This document shows, one piece after another, positions 42,701-48,684 of a stretch of DNA of 64,000 nucleotides. The position numbers and the translations under genes are program-made. The stretch lies in assembly GCA_030549495.1 (NCBI GenBank), contig JAUIRK010001052.1:3100001-3164000 (forward strand), read 5' to 3'. Source of the stretch: Nectonema munidae (lineage: Eukaryota; Nematomorpha; Nectonematoida; Nectonematidae). Within the stretch, counting starts at the first letter, position 1; the number at the start of each line of letters is the position of its first letter. The notes below the pieces were generated by a model, which was not told the DNA's origin, ran no database searches, and saw nothing but the letters and a program-made list of their open reading frames with translations.

Positions 42701-45700
42701 CCTCTATTAAATCTAATTAAAATACAAACAAACAAACAAAAAATGTAAAAAGATATTTCCAAGTAAAAAACTGAACTTATTTACATAATTCTCACAGGAG
42801 ACTTTAGTAAATTTTCTTTACAAAACTTGAGAAGGATTAATCCCGTTATTTTTAAATTCAATTTATGTCTCCAAACCCGAATTTTAAGTTTAAAAAAACT
42901 TCAGGTCTCCAGGCTTATATGGACTCTTTTGAAATTTTCAGTCTGTTGCATTTAAAATACGTGAGTCCACGCTGTACATTTGAAATGTGTGAAACGCTAG
43001 GCTTAAGATGAAACAAAATTTGGGACTGTTGTTAGGTGGAAATTTAAAAAATTTGAACAATACAGCGAATAGAACGATACAATCATAACACGAATGCTCC
43101 TAAAATGCGAAGCAATCTCTTAATGTCTAGTGTTCGCTTGATTACTAACAAAGCTAGCATAGGATCGCGAGAGCACTACCTAAGCGTAAAAACCTTTCAA
43201 ATCCTGAGGGGCAAAACACCAGCACAATGGAATGTAGCTTGTTCTTAGAAATAAGAAGATATATGCAAAAAAATAGGAAAATGTGAAGGATTATATAATG
43301 TTCTTGATATAATATATATTTAGAAGATGTTCTAGAAGTTAAAAATACAGACAGCTTTAGGGCATGCTAGATTAGGAGCAAACTACATCTGGATCGATCC
43401 GATATATATACAATATACATAGATAAGGTATCCCTAGAATATATCAAATGGTAAAAAAAAGTATACTATATATAAAAAGGTAAAAAGGACAATACTTATA
43501 ATCAAATAAAGTTGAACAAGCGGTTCTATTATTATAGATTGAAATAACAAACTTTTCAATCGCGTATTTCACACATCGAAATTTTACACGAAACAATCTT
43601 ATAATTAATACATAAAAAGATTATAGTCATATAGGCAGAATTGAGATTAGAACAAGTGTCTTATAATAAACTGATTTGATTACTAAAATTTGCACACAAA
43701 AATTTTACCAGGAGATACAAAATTACACGGTTAGAAAAAATCATTTGCATGAGTTGTATATGGTGCCTGGTCAAAACGTCCGAAATCCAAAACGTCCGAA
43801 ATCCAAAAGGTCCCAAACCGAAACGTCCGAAAACAAAACGTCCGAAACCAAAAGGTCCGAAAATTAGATTAACAGTATCTGAACCCTAAAAAACATTTTT
43901 TTTTCGAGAATCAAAATTGTTGAGGAAAAAAAATGAAAAATTAAGCACAAAAATTTTTTTATTTAAAAAATTCTATTTCTAGTTTTTTAGTTTAAAACTT
44001 TACACATTTTAGATTCAAATGAAAAATGCACTATAATCAAGGGTTTCTTTTTATTGGAATAGATAAAAATTCATTCCAATCTCTTAAAATCCCTTCAAAT
44101 CGTGTAGTTTTTCCTTTGATTTTTGATAGCAAGTCTAATTTTCAAAGTCTTGCAAATTCGACTAATTAGTATAACTTTTTTCCAAAATTGTGTTATATAT
44201 TTTAAAATCATAATCTCCACAAGTGTTTGATTTTAAAATAATTTTTTTTAGCCAAATTCATTATAATCCAAAAAAATTTGGTTTTGGGCGTTTTGGTTAT
44301 GGACGTTTTGGTTTCAGACGTTTTAGTTTTCGGATGTTTTGGTTTCGGTCATTTTGGATTTAGGACGTTTTCACTATGAACCGTTGTATATGTATGTGAG
44401 AATATTGAATACAAAAAATAATTTGTTTAAAAAAGTTGATCTTTTCGCATCACACTATTGAAAAAATTATTTATTTTACGCATTGGCGTTAAAAATAGAA
44501 GTATTGAATTAAAGAATATACCGTGGAATTTGTATAAACAGTAGGGTTTGGCGACAAGGCAGGATTTGCGTTTAGATACAATTCGAAAGATAGCATGTTC
44601 GTGTACACCCAATTAATTTCTCGATTTCATAAAGAATACAATTTGATAGAATATCGGACTTTTCAAAATATTTAAATCAAATCAAAATAAATATCATAAT
44701 TAATTTTATGTATTTGCAAATATGTCTCTCCGCTTGAAAAATATGATAAAAATAATACATCAAATTCAAATTACACAAAAAAGTGGAAATAAAATGTTTA
44801 GCAACCTGAGAACACACACAATACCAAGGCTGGATTTATTTAGAGCAGAGATGGGAAAACTTTTTAGTATAATGAGTGAAAAATAAAAAAAATCAATGTC
44901 CGAGGATGCTTCACAAACACCAACTCTTAAACCTGTGCAAATCTTCCATATAACATCTGAAGTAGTGATGGGACGCTTAATCGGAATCGGGGATTGTGTT
45001 TTTTTAAATATAGGAATCGCATAAGAAAATTTCATTCGTACCTTCCGATGCTTCATTTCCGATCGTTGGGTTAAGAGAGGTCTAACTCTAAGTTAAGGTT
45101 TACTTGCCTTTCTTAATAAATAAAGCAAGATGGATTCTTCAACTATGGGATAATACATTTTTGTAAGGGAAAATTTACTCGATTTTTTACATACAGTATG
45201 AAAGTGCGGGAGCTATAAAAACGTTCACGGGCCAATTTGGCACTCGGGCGGGGTTTCCTCCTCCCTTATTTAGAAAAAAAAAAAAATACAATATATAACA
45301 TATAACATGTATGGCAAGTTAAGTTTTTTTACATTTTTTTAATAATTTATTATATAAAAAAATATAGAAACTTTTGTTGGAGGGATTTTCCCAAGAAGGA
45401 GGAGAGGGAGGGGAAAAAAAGTTTAAATCTCGTTCACGTCACTATTCCTGGTTCTTTTGCAGTTCATTTTCATTAAAACATCTTAATTATAATAAAGTAA
45501 AAAAATATAGCTCATCAACTATGTACAGCATAACATATGATAAGTGAAAAATTGGTTAAAGGAATAATTAACTTTTAAATTCAATAACACTTATTCTAAA
45601 ACCCCTAAATAGTCTTATTTTGTAAAGTTTGTGTAAAAGAAGCACACGTTATTGGGTCAACAAAAGTCAACGTTTTATTAATAGGTCAACTGTTTTTTAA

Positions 45701-47492
45701 TAGTCCATATTTTGTAAGTAATCTAGATTTTGTAAAAATTTAACAAGTTAACAAATCAAGAGGAAGTATTTCAGAATTTTGGAATTGCTTTTATATACTG
45801 AAGAATTCATAAAACGACTAAAAAAGATATTTTTATAAATATTTGACAGACCATTTTTATAATAGATAAAAATTCTGACTCGCCCATTCTGGCATATAAA
45901 TAAAATAATTGAAAAACATAATCTTCGAATCTTACAATGAAAGATGCATTTGATTTATATAGGAATATCGACTTTGAAGATAATGTATGTGCTATAAATA
46001 AGGAACATATGAAAAAAGAAACATCTCTCTACTCTACCACAGGCAACATACAAGGGAAAGAAAAATCACAGTGATTAAGAAGCCTTATTTCTAACATAAT
46101 TTTAATTGTAATGAATGCTATTATTGTTAAAATTATATAATTAATGTAATAATTGATTTTAGATACATTTTTAGATAATCTTTTTCAACGTAATCTTGTT
46201 GATCTATCAATACAATAACTTATATTTGACATTTTTATCATTAACTTTCTTTCCTTTAATTATGTTTATGACAGTCCCTATTCTTGGTTTCACATAAATA
46301 AAAACGTTTTTATTATATACAAATAAAATAATAAGTATCGATCCCCCCCCCCCCCCCCCTTGAGAAATTTAGTTTTGATACGTAAAATTTTTTTGTGATC
46401 AATAAATAAATTGAAATGTAGTTGAATTAACCCTTTGAGAAGTAGTATGATACTCTCGCGTACTGTAAAAAATGAAAATCGAAGCGTTTATTTTTATTTT
46501 TTTATTTGTCTGTATCGCATTCATAGAGAAGAATAATCTTCCATAGCTGGACAGATGGTAAGAATAGTCACGATCGGGAATCGAACGCAAACCATCTGGA
46601 TCAAGACTTTACGCTCCTAACACTAGGCCATCTGCTTTAAATATAAAAATTCTATTCAGAAAAGCAGACGATTAGTCTTAAAAAAATTTGCGGCTCAGCC
46701 TGTTAAACTTTAAAATTTTAAATTATTTAGTTATTACAGTATTCGTAATCTATTTAAAATTTTTAAGGCGAATAATAATTCATGACAATAAAAAAAGGGC
46801 TACATCTGTCCTCATATAACACATATATTAACTCATTTCATCACATCGTCAGTTTTGACTGAAGCAGATTTCTTGATTTATCCTTTCAGGCAAACACGAA
46901 TGTCCAATAAAATAAAAATCGTCTGCTTTAAGTTATATAAAAAGTTATTAAAAAAGAAAAGCAGACGAATAATTTTAAAGAAGACGAAGAATTTAAACCC
47001 AACCATAGAAATCAGACGATATCTAAAAAAACGCAGACGATTTATATTCAAAGTCATTGAAAAAAGTAGACGAAGATGAAATTACTTATGTTCCCAAATG
47101 GTAGTATTGGGACTTAATGGGTTAAAGAAGCAGAATAATAATAATTTTAGAAAAGAAGACGAATAATAATTTTAGAAAAGCAGACGAATAATTATATTAA
47201 AAAAGCAGACGAATAATAACCTTAGAAAAGCAGACGAATAATAATTTTAGAAAAGCAGACGAATAATAATTTTAGAAAAGCAATGCCTTAAAGGGTTAAG
47301 ATACTTTGATATCAAATTACTTAATCTCCTTTGAACTTTTTCAGGGAAGAAATGACAAACTAATTTTTTTCGTATAAAATTTTTTATTCTTTGCATCACC
47401 CTGAAAAAGTTTCAGTGAGTTCCGATGTAAGAAAGAGAGTGATTGAAAAGAAGTGAAAATGGTTAGGGAAAATGAAAAAAGGCTTACAACAT
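13347..47492 (-). CDS. Gat: Sodium- and chloride-dependent GABA transporter (SLC6 family), 14 coding exons
   Basis: Imports GABA across the plasma membrane together with Na+ and Cl-. Coding exons in transcript order: 47488-47492, 40305-40507, 34970-35101, 34621-34915, 33770-33902, 33578-33712, 29400-29503, 20725-20849, 20563-20675, 20170-20301, 18054-18156, 13812-13912, 13563-13739, 13347-13496. All introns are GT-AG and all phases join, giving 635 residues, the usual family length. TM1 carries [20 protein letters not shown]6 carries [20 protein letters not shown]8 carries [13 protein letters not shown]. The Cl- site residues of GAT-1 are kept (Tyr of IPYW, Gln309, Ser313, Asn345, Ser349), and Thr418 matches GAT-1 Thr400. 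At the GAT-1 Tyr60-Ala61 position it has Leu50-Cys51. EL2 has two N-glycosylation sites and four cysteines. The GABA assignment over taurine, betaine or creatine rests on TM6 and on the [14 protein letters not shown] and WAHVLGW stretches, compared with recalled GAT sequences. No stop or frameshift is seen. Confidence 0.93.
13563..13739 (-). CDS. Gat: GAT exon 13: TM11 end and TM12
   Basis: Encodes residues 528-586 ([29 protein letters not shown] split over loop and membrane, then [17 protein letters not shown]). Donor GTAAGC at 13562. Confidence 0.92.
13740..13811 (-). other. 72-bp GAT intron, readable in frame
   Basis: GTAAGT...TTAAG lies between LTPLICS and GVFFYN within TM11. Its 24 codons contain no stop. 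Retention would disrupt the membrane helix, so splicing is expected for function. Confidence 0.8.
13812..13912 (-). CDS. Gat: GAT exon 12: loop and start of TM11
   Basis: Encodes residues 494-527 ([18 protein letters not shown], then [12 protein letters not shown]). Followed by a 72-bp intron with no stop in the reading frame. Confidence 0.92.
15615..15685. ncRNA. microRNA-like hairpin in GAT intron 11 (candidate)
   Basis: ACCTACTTCTTTTCAGGCACT (15615-15635) faces AGTGCATGAAAAGAAGTAGGT (15665-15685): 15 perfect pairs, one mismatch, then 5 pairs. The 29-base loop can pair further (CCTTT/AAAGG). Total length about 71, like a pre-microRNA. It could also be the two ends of a tiny foldback element. 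No known microRNA is recognised. Confidence 0.3.
15854..15922. mobile_element. Short TTAA-type element or fragment
   Basis: Inverted ends CCCATTTTATG and CCAAAATGGG (15858-15918, 61 bp), with CTAA on the left and TTAA on the right. An internal TCTTCTGCTTTGCG recalls the A-family core. It may be an internally deleted copy. Confidence 0.45.
15926..16350 (+). pseudogene. Tigger/pogo transposase relic, internally deleted
   Basis: The open frame 15926-16111 matches the CENP-B-like DNA-binding region of Tigger transposases ([20 protein letters not shown]), followed in another frame by CATDG. About 100 bases later comes the start of the catalytic domain, where [14 protein letters not shown] corresponds to the ETGLFFR...P segment after the first acidic residue. 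The region between is largely missing and the frame is shifted at least twice. An ATT microsatellite (16378-16395) follows. Plus strand, antisense to GAT, in intron 11. Confidence 0.7.
16400..17855. other. GAT intron 11, middle part, nothing recognised
   Basis: AT-rich. AAGTAAAGATGATTCCTCTG is loosely repeated between 17.43 and 17.78 kb (AAATAAAGATGATTCC, AAGTAAAGGAGATCCC, AAGTAAAGATAATACC, AAGTAAAGATCATATC), a diffuse repeat of about 40 bases. A GGGGGTGCTCCGCG patch sits near 16.97 kb. Confidence 0.4.
17859..17979. mobile_element. TTAA MITE, diverged copy A4
   Basis: Begins CAACCCGTTAAAGACC and keeps a diverged core (AACGCAGGCGATTTTATTC) before CGTTAACCCG. It is clearly more decayed than A1-A3. 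It lies close to GAT exon 11 (18054-18156), on its 3' side, in intron 11. Confidence 0.55.
18054..18156 (-). CDS. Gat: GAT exon 11: TM10
   Basis: Encodes residues 460-493: [16 protein letters not shown], then [17 protein letters not shown]. Acceptor CACTATTTTAG, donor GTAAGT. No single long reading frame reveals this short exon; it was found by reading the intron for the expected motif. Confidence 0.93.
19010..19229. repeat. 73-bp minisatellite, three copies
   Basis: The word ACAGGTGT recurs at 19021, 19094 and 19167, exactly 73 bases apart. Each unit contains ACTATGACAAAATGAGACAC and ATTTATTTCCAATAGAAAAA. Units differ at only a few positions, so the array is recent. It lies in GAT intron 10. 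Confidence 0.9.
19793..19930. mobile_element. TTAA-flanked MITE, copy A2
   Basis: A 130-bp element (19797-19926) with ends CCCATTAAG/CTTAATGGG and TTAA on both sides. It is the reverse complement of A1 in internal order and shares the AACGCAGACGATTTATATTC core. It lies in GAT intron 10. Confidence 0.85.
20170..20301 (-). CDS. Gat: GAT exon 10: end of TM8 and TM9
   Basis: Encodes residues 416-459: [26 protein letters not shown] and TM9. Thr418 matches GAT-1 Thr400 in the substrate site. Acceptor TTGTCTTGCTTAG, donor GTTAAC. Confidence 0.92.
20563..20675 (-). CDS. Gat: GAT exon 9: EL4 and first half of TM8
   Basis: Encodes residues 378-415: [20 protein letters not shown], then [15 protein letters not shown]. 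The GPGLAF and GLDSQ motifs are family hallmarks. The donor is GTATCT. Confidence 0.92.
20725..20849 (-). CDS. Gat: GAT exon 8: TM7
   Basis: Encodes residues 336-377, with Asn345 and Ser349 of the Na+/Cl- sites ([12 protein letters not shown]) and the IGFMSH loop motif. It ends in phase 1 before a 49-bp intron, the shortest in the gene. Confidence 0.92.
20850..23100. other. GAT intron 7, left part, nothing recognised
   Basis: AT-rich. The segment 21110-21330 is richer in G/C and has a short frame ([20 protein letters not shown]) that looks coding but matches no family I know. No alternative GAT exon was found here. Confidence 0.35.
23150..24835 (+). mobile_element. LINE relic, CR1/Jockey-like reverse transcriptase
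   Basis: Plus strand, antisense to GAT intron 7. In order: a finger-region piece ([20 protein letters not shown], about 23210), [14 protein letters not shown] and [16 protein letters not shown] (catalytic motif A, about 23490-23540), a degenerate GVPQ motif near 23640, then [10 protein letters not shown] (catalytic YADD, about 23731) and KSKYVAFA (about 23855). Past the RT comes a C-terminal piece, [18 protein letters not shown] near 24160. There are several frameshifts and stops. No clear 5' end or ORF1. The 3' end is probably near the T/C-rich run at 24840. Confidence 0.7.
24850..26250. other. GAT intron 7, nothing recognised
   Basis: AT-rich. CTTCTTCTTCTTTCC at 24841-24866. ATTGAAACCTGGAATTCC near 24970 and ATCAAAACCGGGAGTTCC near 25610 are similar words about 640 bases apart and may be ends of an old element. 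Confidence 0.3.
26254..26324. repeat. 35-bp tandem duplication
   Basis: TAAAAAATATGCAGAGTGAT and the 15 bases after it occur twice head to tail and produce a repeated peptide in one frame. Recent duplication, no coding meaning. Confidence 0.85.
26838..27085 (+). mobile_element. Phrase-repeat element, copy A
   Basis: About 250 bp, starting ACGTCTACAAAAATTGTC. It contains repeated words AAATGTCCCC, AAATGTCCGTTT, AAATGTCAATTCTG and AAATGTCCCT, then CACCATCAATTTTTCTC and AACCACATAATTTAAACAAT. Copy B (39285-39536) is the same element in opposite orientation. Family unknown, no coding capacity. In GAT intron 7. Confidence 0.7.
27138..27583. mobile_element. Foldback element of about 446 bp
   Basis: GCTAGATGTAAGATTTAATA at the left end faces ATATCAAATCTTACATCTAG at the right end. 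The arms continue inward (ATACCTCAT.../...ATGAGGTAT, TTACAAAAGTTATTACCTAT, AAAATTCTGGAATCAAAGAA against TTCTTTGATTCGAGAATTTT). A second, shifted copy of part of the right arm (27420-27480) is present. The transcript would form a long imperfect hairpin. It directly follows phrase element A. Confidence 0.7.
27598..27743. repeat. 28-bp minisatellite and AT microsatellite
   Basis: ACAGGTTGGAGATGAACC recurs every 28 bases for about 2.6 units (27598-27676). After 40 unique bases comes an uninterrupted AT run (27718-27743). Confidence 0.85.
27800..29399. other. GAT intron 7, exon-7 side, nothing recognised
   Basis: AT-rich, with TTAATTAATTAATTAATTAA at 28119-28140. No gene, terminal repeat or tRNA-like motif seen. 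Confidence 0.35.
29400..29503 (-). CDS. Gat: GAT exon 7: TM6, ion and substrate site
   Basis: Encodes residues 302-335, nearly identical to GAT-1 TM6 as recalled ([18 protein letters not shown]). Gln309 and Ser313 are predicted chloride ligands. The stretch SYNKFNNN follows. Flanked by introns of 4.1 and 8.6 kb. Confidence 0.93.
30181..31390 (+). pseudogene. Unrecognised coding-like stretch in GAT intron 6
   Basis: Open frames at 30182-30478 (with a Cys/His-rich start, [20 protein letters not shown]) and 31109-31387, with readable pieces between. Composition is more balanced than nearby A/T-driven frames. It is split by a SINE (30478-30562). No family is recognised; it is probably a decayed mobile-element gene. 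Plus strand, antisense to GAT. Confidence 0.3.
30478..30562 (+). mobile_element. tRNA-derived SINE, second type, copy S1
   Basis: GTTAGATACTTGGCTTCGAT, then AACTCAAGGTCTTGGGTAGATCC split over A- and B-box-like parts. The same text recurs in inverse at 56364-56436. The B box is imperfect. In GAT intron 6, inside an unrecognised coding-like stretch. Confidence 0.5.
31680..33000. other. GAT intron 6, nothing recognised
   Basis: CAGATGCGTAGCCAGGAA at 31691 resembles the start of GTGGCGTA-type short hAT-like elements; its partner end was not found. The rest is AT-rich without structure. Confidence 0.3.
33017..33120. mobile_element. TTAA MITE family B, copy B1
   Basis: CCCGTTGAGGAAGAGC, then CTGCTTTAAATATATAAAAT and GAAAAGAAAGCAC. 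It matches copy B2 in order and spacing. The right end is not sharp. In GAT intron 6. Confidence 0.5.
33578..33712 (-). CDS. Gat: GAT exon 6: TM5 and EL3
   Basis: Encodes residues 257-301 ([20 protein letters not shown] and [15 protein letters not shown]). The 45 codons join in phase 0 on both sides. A GAT microsatellite (33553-33570) starts just inside the following intron. Confidence 0.93.
33713..33769 (-). other. 57-bp GAT intron, readable in frame
   Basis: GTATTC...CAAAAG interrupts WTGK and VVWF. Family members run straight across this point, so it is an intron, yet its 19 codons contain no stop. Retention would add 19 residues to the cytoplasmic loop between TM4 and TM5. Confidence 0.85.
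33770..33902 (-). CDS. Gat: GAT exon 5: end of EL2 and TM4
   Basis: Encodes residues 212-256 (HKNVLQ..., TM4 [17 protein letters not shown], then WKGVKWTGK). It ends in phase 0 before a 57-bp intron that has no stop in the reading frame. Confidence 0.93.
34364..34442. repeat. Small inverted repeat (79 bp)
   Basis: CTTGGGAAATTTTCTTCTAC faces GTAGAAGTGAAAATTTCGAA and TCCAAG, an imperfect 20-base stem around a loop of about 35 bases. In GAT intron 4. It may be a tiny MITE or an RNA hairpin. Confidence 0.45.
34621..34915 (-). CDS. Gat: GAT exon 4: TM3 and large extracellular loop EL2
   Basis: Encodes residues 114-211. TM3 holds the paired tyrosines 129-130 that match the GAT-1 Tyr140 region. 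EL2 holds the conserved disulfide pair Cys154/Cys163, two further cysteines (174, 187) and N-glycosylation sequons at Asn190 and Asn199. The loop is about 20 residues longer than that of mammalian GAT-1. It is the largest coding exon. Confidence 0.93.
34970..35101 (-). CDS. Gat: GAT exon 3: TM2 and first intracellular loop
   Basis: Encodes residues 70-113, including AFLIPYW (whose Tyr is a chloride ligand in GAT-1) and [18 protein letters not shown]. Acceptor CTATTTTTAG and donor GTATGA. Only a 54-bp intron (34916-34969) separates it from the next exon. Confidence 0.93.
35102..39080. other. GAT intron 2, exon-3 side, mostly unstructured
   Basis: AT-rich; apart from the possible SINE at 36118-36245 I find nothing. 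A GTGTGTGTGTGTATG run starts at 38382. Confidence 0.35.
36118..36245 (+). mobile_element. Possible tRNA-derived SINE
   Basis: TCTCAATGGTAAGATCAG resembles an A box and ACTGGGTTTGAACCTACG a B box, about 55 bases apart. Between them TCTATCAG/TCTATCAC is repeated. No good cloverleaf can be drawn. In GAT intron 2. Confidence 0.35.
39081..39143. repeat. GT microsatellite
   Basis: GTTGGGTGTGTGTGTGCTGT through GGGTGTGTGTGTGTGTGTG, an interrupted GT array. It creates a Cys/Val-rich spurious frame. Confidence 0.85.
39285..39536 (-). mobile_element. Phrase-repeat element, copy B
   Basis: Reverse complement of copy A at roughly 85-90 % by eye, ending in GACAATTTTTGTAGACGT. Words such as GGACATTTAGTAGAGGGACG and GACATTTAGCCAAACGG repeat inside. 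In GAT intron 2. Confidence 0.7.
39655..39760. repeat. Related phrase-repeat fragment
   Basis: GGTCCATTTGGCCAAATGTC and GGCAATTTCGTGGGGTGG use the same words as copies A and B but in a different order, 120 bases from copy B. A run GAGGGGGGGGTG follows. Confidence 0.45.
40305..40507 (-). CDS. Gat: GAT exon 2: N-terminal tail and TM1
   Basis: Encodes residues 2-69: a hydrophilic cytoplasmic tail, the usual Arg-Glu-x-Trp segment before TM1 ([14 protein letters not shown]) and TM1 with the unwound GLGNVW core. Acceptor CAATTTTAG lies at 40508 and donor GTATGT at 40304. It ends in phase 1 inside the NGGG motif, a position that fits the next exon. Leu50 and Cys51 replace the Tyr-Ala seen in mammalian GAT-1. 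Confidence 0.9.
43753..44392. mobile_element. 620-bp phrase-repeat foldback with 10-bp target duplication
   Basis: GTTGTATATG occurs as a direct repeat at 43753-43762 and 44383-44392. Between them the element begins GTGCCTGGTCAAAACGTCCG and ends with GGACGTTTTCACTATGAACC, inverted repeats. The left 100 bases repeat the word AAAACGTCCGAAAYCC about six times and the right 110 bases repeat its complement (GGACGTTTTGGTTTCAGACG). The middle is AT-rich without coding capacity. A 9-10 bp duplication and long repetitive ends fit Mutator-like or Foldback-type elements. In GAT intron 1. Confidence 0.75.
45585..45755 (+). repeat. Long inverted repeat, left arm
   Basis: About 170 bases (GGGTCAACAAAAGTCAACG, AATAGGTCAACTG, TTTGTAAGTAATCTAGATTTT) match the reverse complement of 48685-48880 at roughly 70 %. 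The arms are about 2.9 kb apart. They could be terminal repeats of one large element, or two separate copies of a repeat. In GAT intron 1. Confidence 0.6.
46343..46359. repeat. Homopolymer of 17 C
   Basis: An uninterrupted C run; similar shorter runs lie at 49287-49296 and 55986-55997. Long C runs are rare in such AT-rich DNA. Confidence 0.9.
46427..46706. mobile_element. TTAA MITE family B, copy B3, with a SINE inside
   Basis: TTAA flanks both ends (46427-46430, 46703-46706). The left part (CCCTTTGAGAAGTAG) and the right part (CTGCTTTAAATATAAAA, AGAAAAGCAGACGATTAGTC) match B2. In between lie about 150 extra bases that form an antisense tRNA-derived SINE. In GAT intron 1. Confidence 0.65.
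46482..46632 (-). mobile_element. tRNA-derived SINE inserted in MITE B3
   Basis: Read on the minus strand: a tRNA-like head with A box TGGCCTAGTGTTAGGAGC and B box GGTTTGCGTTCGATTCCC, a unique body, and an A-rich tail (AAAAAAATAAAAATAAAC). It is not a functional tRNA gene, because the head does not close into a cloverleaf with a proper acceptor stem and is joined to a body. RNA polymerase III would start at its A/B boxes. It is younger than the MITE that it splits. Confidence 0.65.
46998..47121. mobile_element. TTAA-flanked MITE, copy A3, nested
   Basis: About 124 bp, CCCAACCATAG to CTTAATGGG, between TTTAAA and TTAA. It shares the GCAGACGATTTATATTCAAA core with A2 at high identity. It sits inside a stretch built of GCAGACGAATAAT repeats (46.83-47.30 kb), so it inserted into, or arose together with, that repeat. 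In GAT intron 1. Confidence 0.75.
47126..47290. repeat. 25-bp minisatellite GCAGACGAATAAT
   Basis: The unit GAATAATAATTTTAGAAAAG plus CAGAC repeats about six times beside MITE A3 and uses the same GCAGACGA word as the MITE core. The outer borders may be TTAA at 46828-46831 and 47296-47299 (AAAGGGTTAA). It lies about 200 bases downstream of the GAT first exon, in intron 1. Confidence 0.8.
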
Positions 47493-47735
47493 CTTTTCTT
47501 TGTTTTTGATAGTCGGAGCAAGTATCATTGTAGGTAGAGAGACACAGAATGGAACTAATGGAAAGTTGTGAGAGGAAGGATTCTAGATCAGAGGAGAGAG
47601 GGTTTAGCGTGGTAGTACTGTAAGAGTAGAAATTCGATGATTAAGTTTGATGCTGATGCTGCTGCTGCTTTCGATCAAGATGATAGAAGAGAGAGGTAGT
47701 TAGTGCACTCGCTAATCACACACTCCTTCGCTATA
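47488..47735 (-). CDS. Gat: GAT exon 1: 5' UTR plus start codon (ATG TT)
   Basis: On the minus strand AAAAG-ATG-TT is followed at once by a strong donor (GTAAGC from 47487). The two leftover bases fit exactly the phase of the next exon, which opens with the third base of a codon and has no in-frame ATG. The protein then starts [10 protein letters not shown]. The UTR part, up to roughly 47735, is GC-richer than its surroundings and holds CAG/CAT repeats at 47650-47670. The exact transcription start is not visible. Another ATG exon further upstream is possible but not needed. Confidence 0.72.
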
Positions 47736-48537
47736 GAATAGAAAGTATTAATAAATATTCGATCTAGCATGGGCGCATTCATTGTGTGCAATAAAATTAA
47801 GCTGATAATAATTAATTTCATGTGGTTGCGCAACCAAACCTTGGCAAGAAAAAGTATTAGAAGCGCCTTTCGTCCTTACGAGTTAGCACACGCATACGTG
47901 ACATACGAAAATTCAGTAATAAATATAATCAATAATAGAAAACGGGTGCAGTAAAAAATTAAAAAGCAACTAGTTTAATTCAAAACACATTCATATAACT
48001 CCTTTTCTTTCAACGCGCATATTAAAACAATAACTCTATATGAAAAATACCAAGAAAGATTCGTAAGCAGAAAAGACATCCTGGGCATTATCAGAATCGT
48101 ATAAGTTTAAAATTTCCAAAAAAATATTATAAATTCGATACCAATTATTCAAGAAAGTGAAATTATACAAATACCCCAAATTTAAAATTTTAAAAACGAA
48201 TATCGAGTCATAAGGGCTTATTTTTAATGATAAATTTTCTTATTTCAATTACGAGTCTCGATAGTTAAATACAAAAATAGTATAGGGTGATAGTCATAAA
48301 CCTAATCAGTCGTGACTTTTTTGTAAGGATTTTTAAATTTTTATATAATTAGTTGTTGTTTTAAACTTGAAAATGGACATTTTAAACGTATACTGCAATT
48401 GGATGTTGCAATTTCAGGCTGATAGAATTATAAATACTTGATAAATTTATTTTAATATTTGATTCTACTTTTTATTTCATAACACACAATTAACTAACAC
48501 ATATTAATTAAATAATCTCTCTTAATTGCACTGTTAA

Positions 48538-48640
48538 ATGCTCGCCGTCGCTAGATACTTGTCTTCAATACAACAAGATATTGGGTTCAATCCATCATCA
48601 AATCCTTCTTGTGATAGTTGACACGATCGCTGTATTTGTA
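48538..48640 (+). mobile_element. tRNA-derived SINE, second type, diverged copy S2
   Basis: CGCTAGATACTTGTCTTCAA and ATTGGGTTCAATCC give A- and B-box-like motifs at tRNA spacing. It aligns with S1 and S3 with many differences. Confidence 0.4.
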
Positions 48641-48684
48641 TCTTCTTAATGAAAAACTGTCTTTCCTTGAAAAGCTTTTAATAT

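Noticed and set aside
46540-46632. Minus-strand tRNA gene
   Set aside because: A and B boxes are good, but the acceptor and anticodon stems do not close and the sequence continues into a body with an A-rich tail, so it is a SINE.
46855-47079. Basic 74-residue protein
   Set aside because: It is a translation of the MITE A3 and the GCAGACG array; Arg/Lys richness follows from the repeat word.
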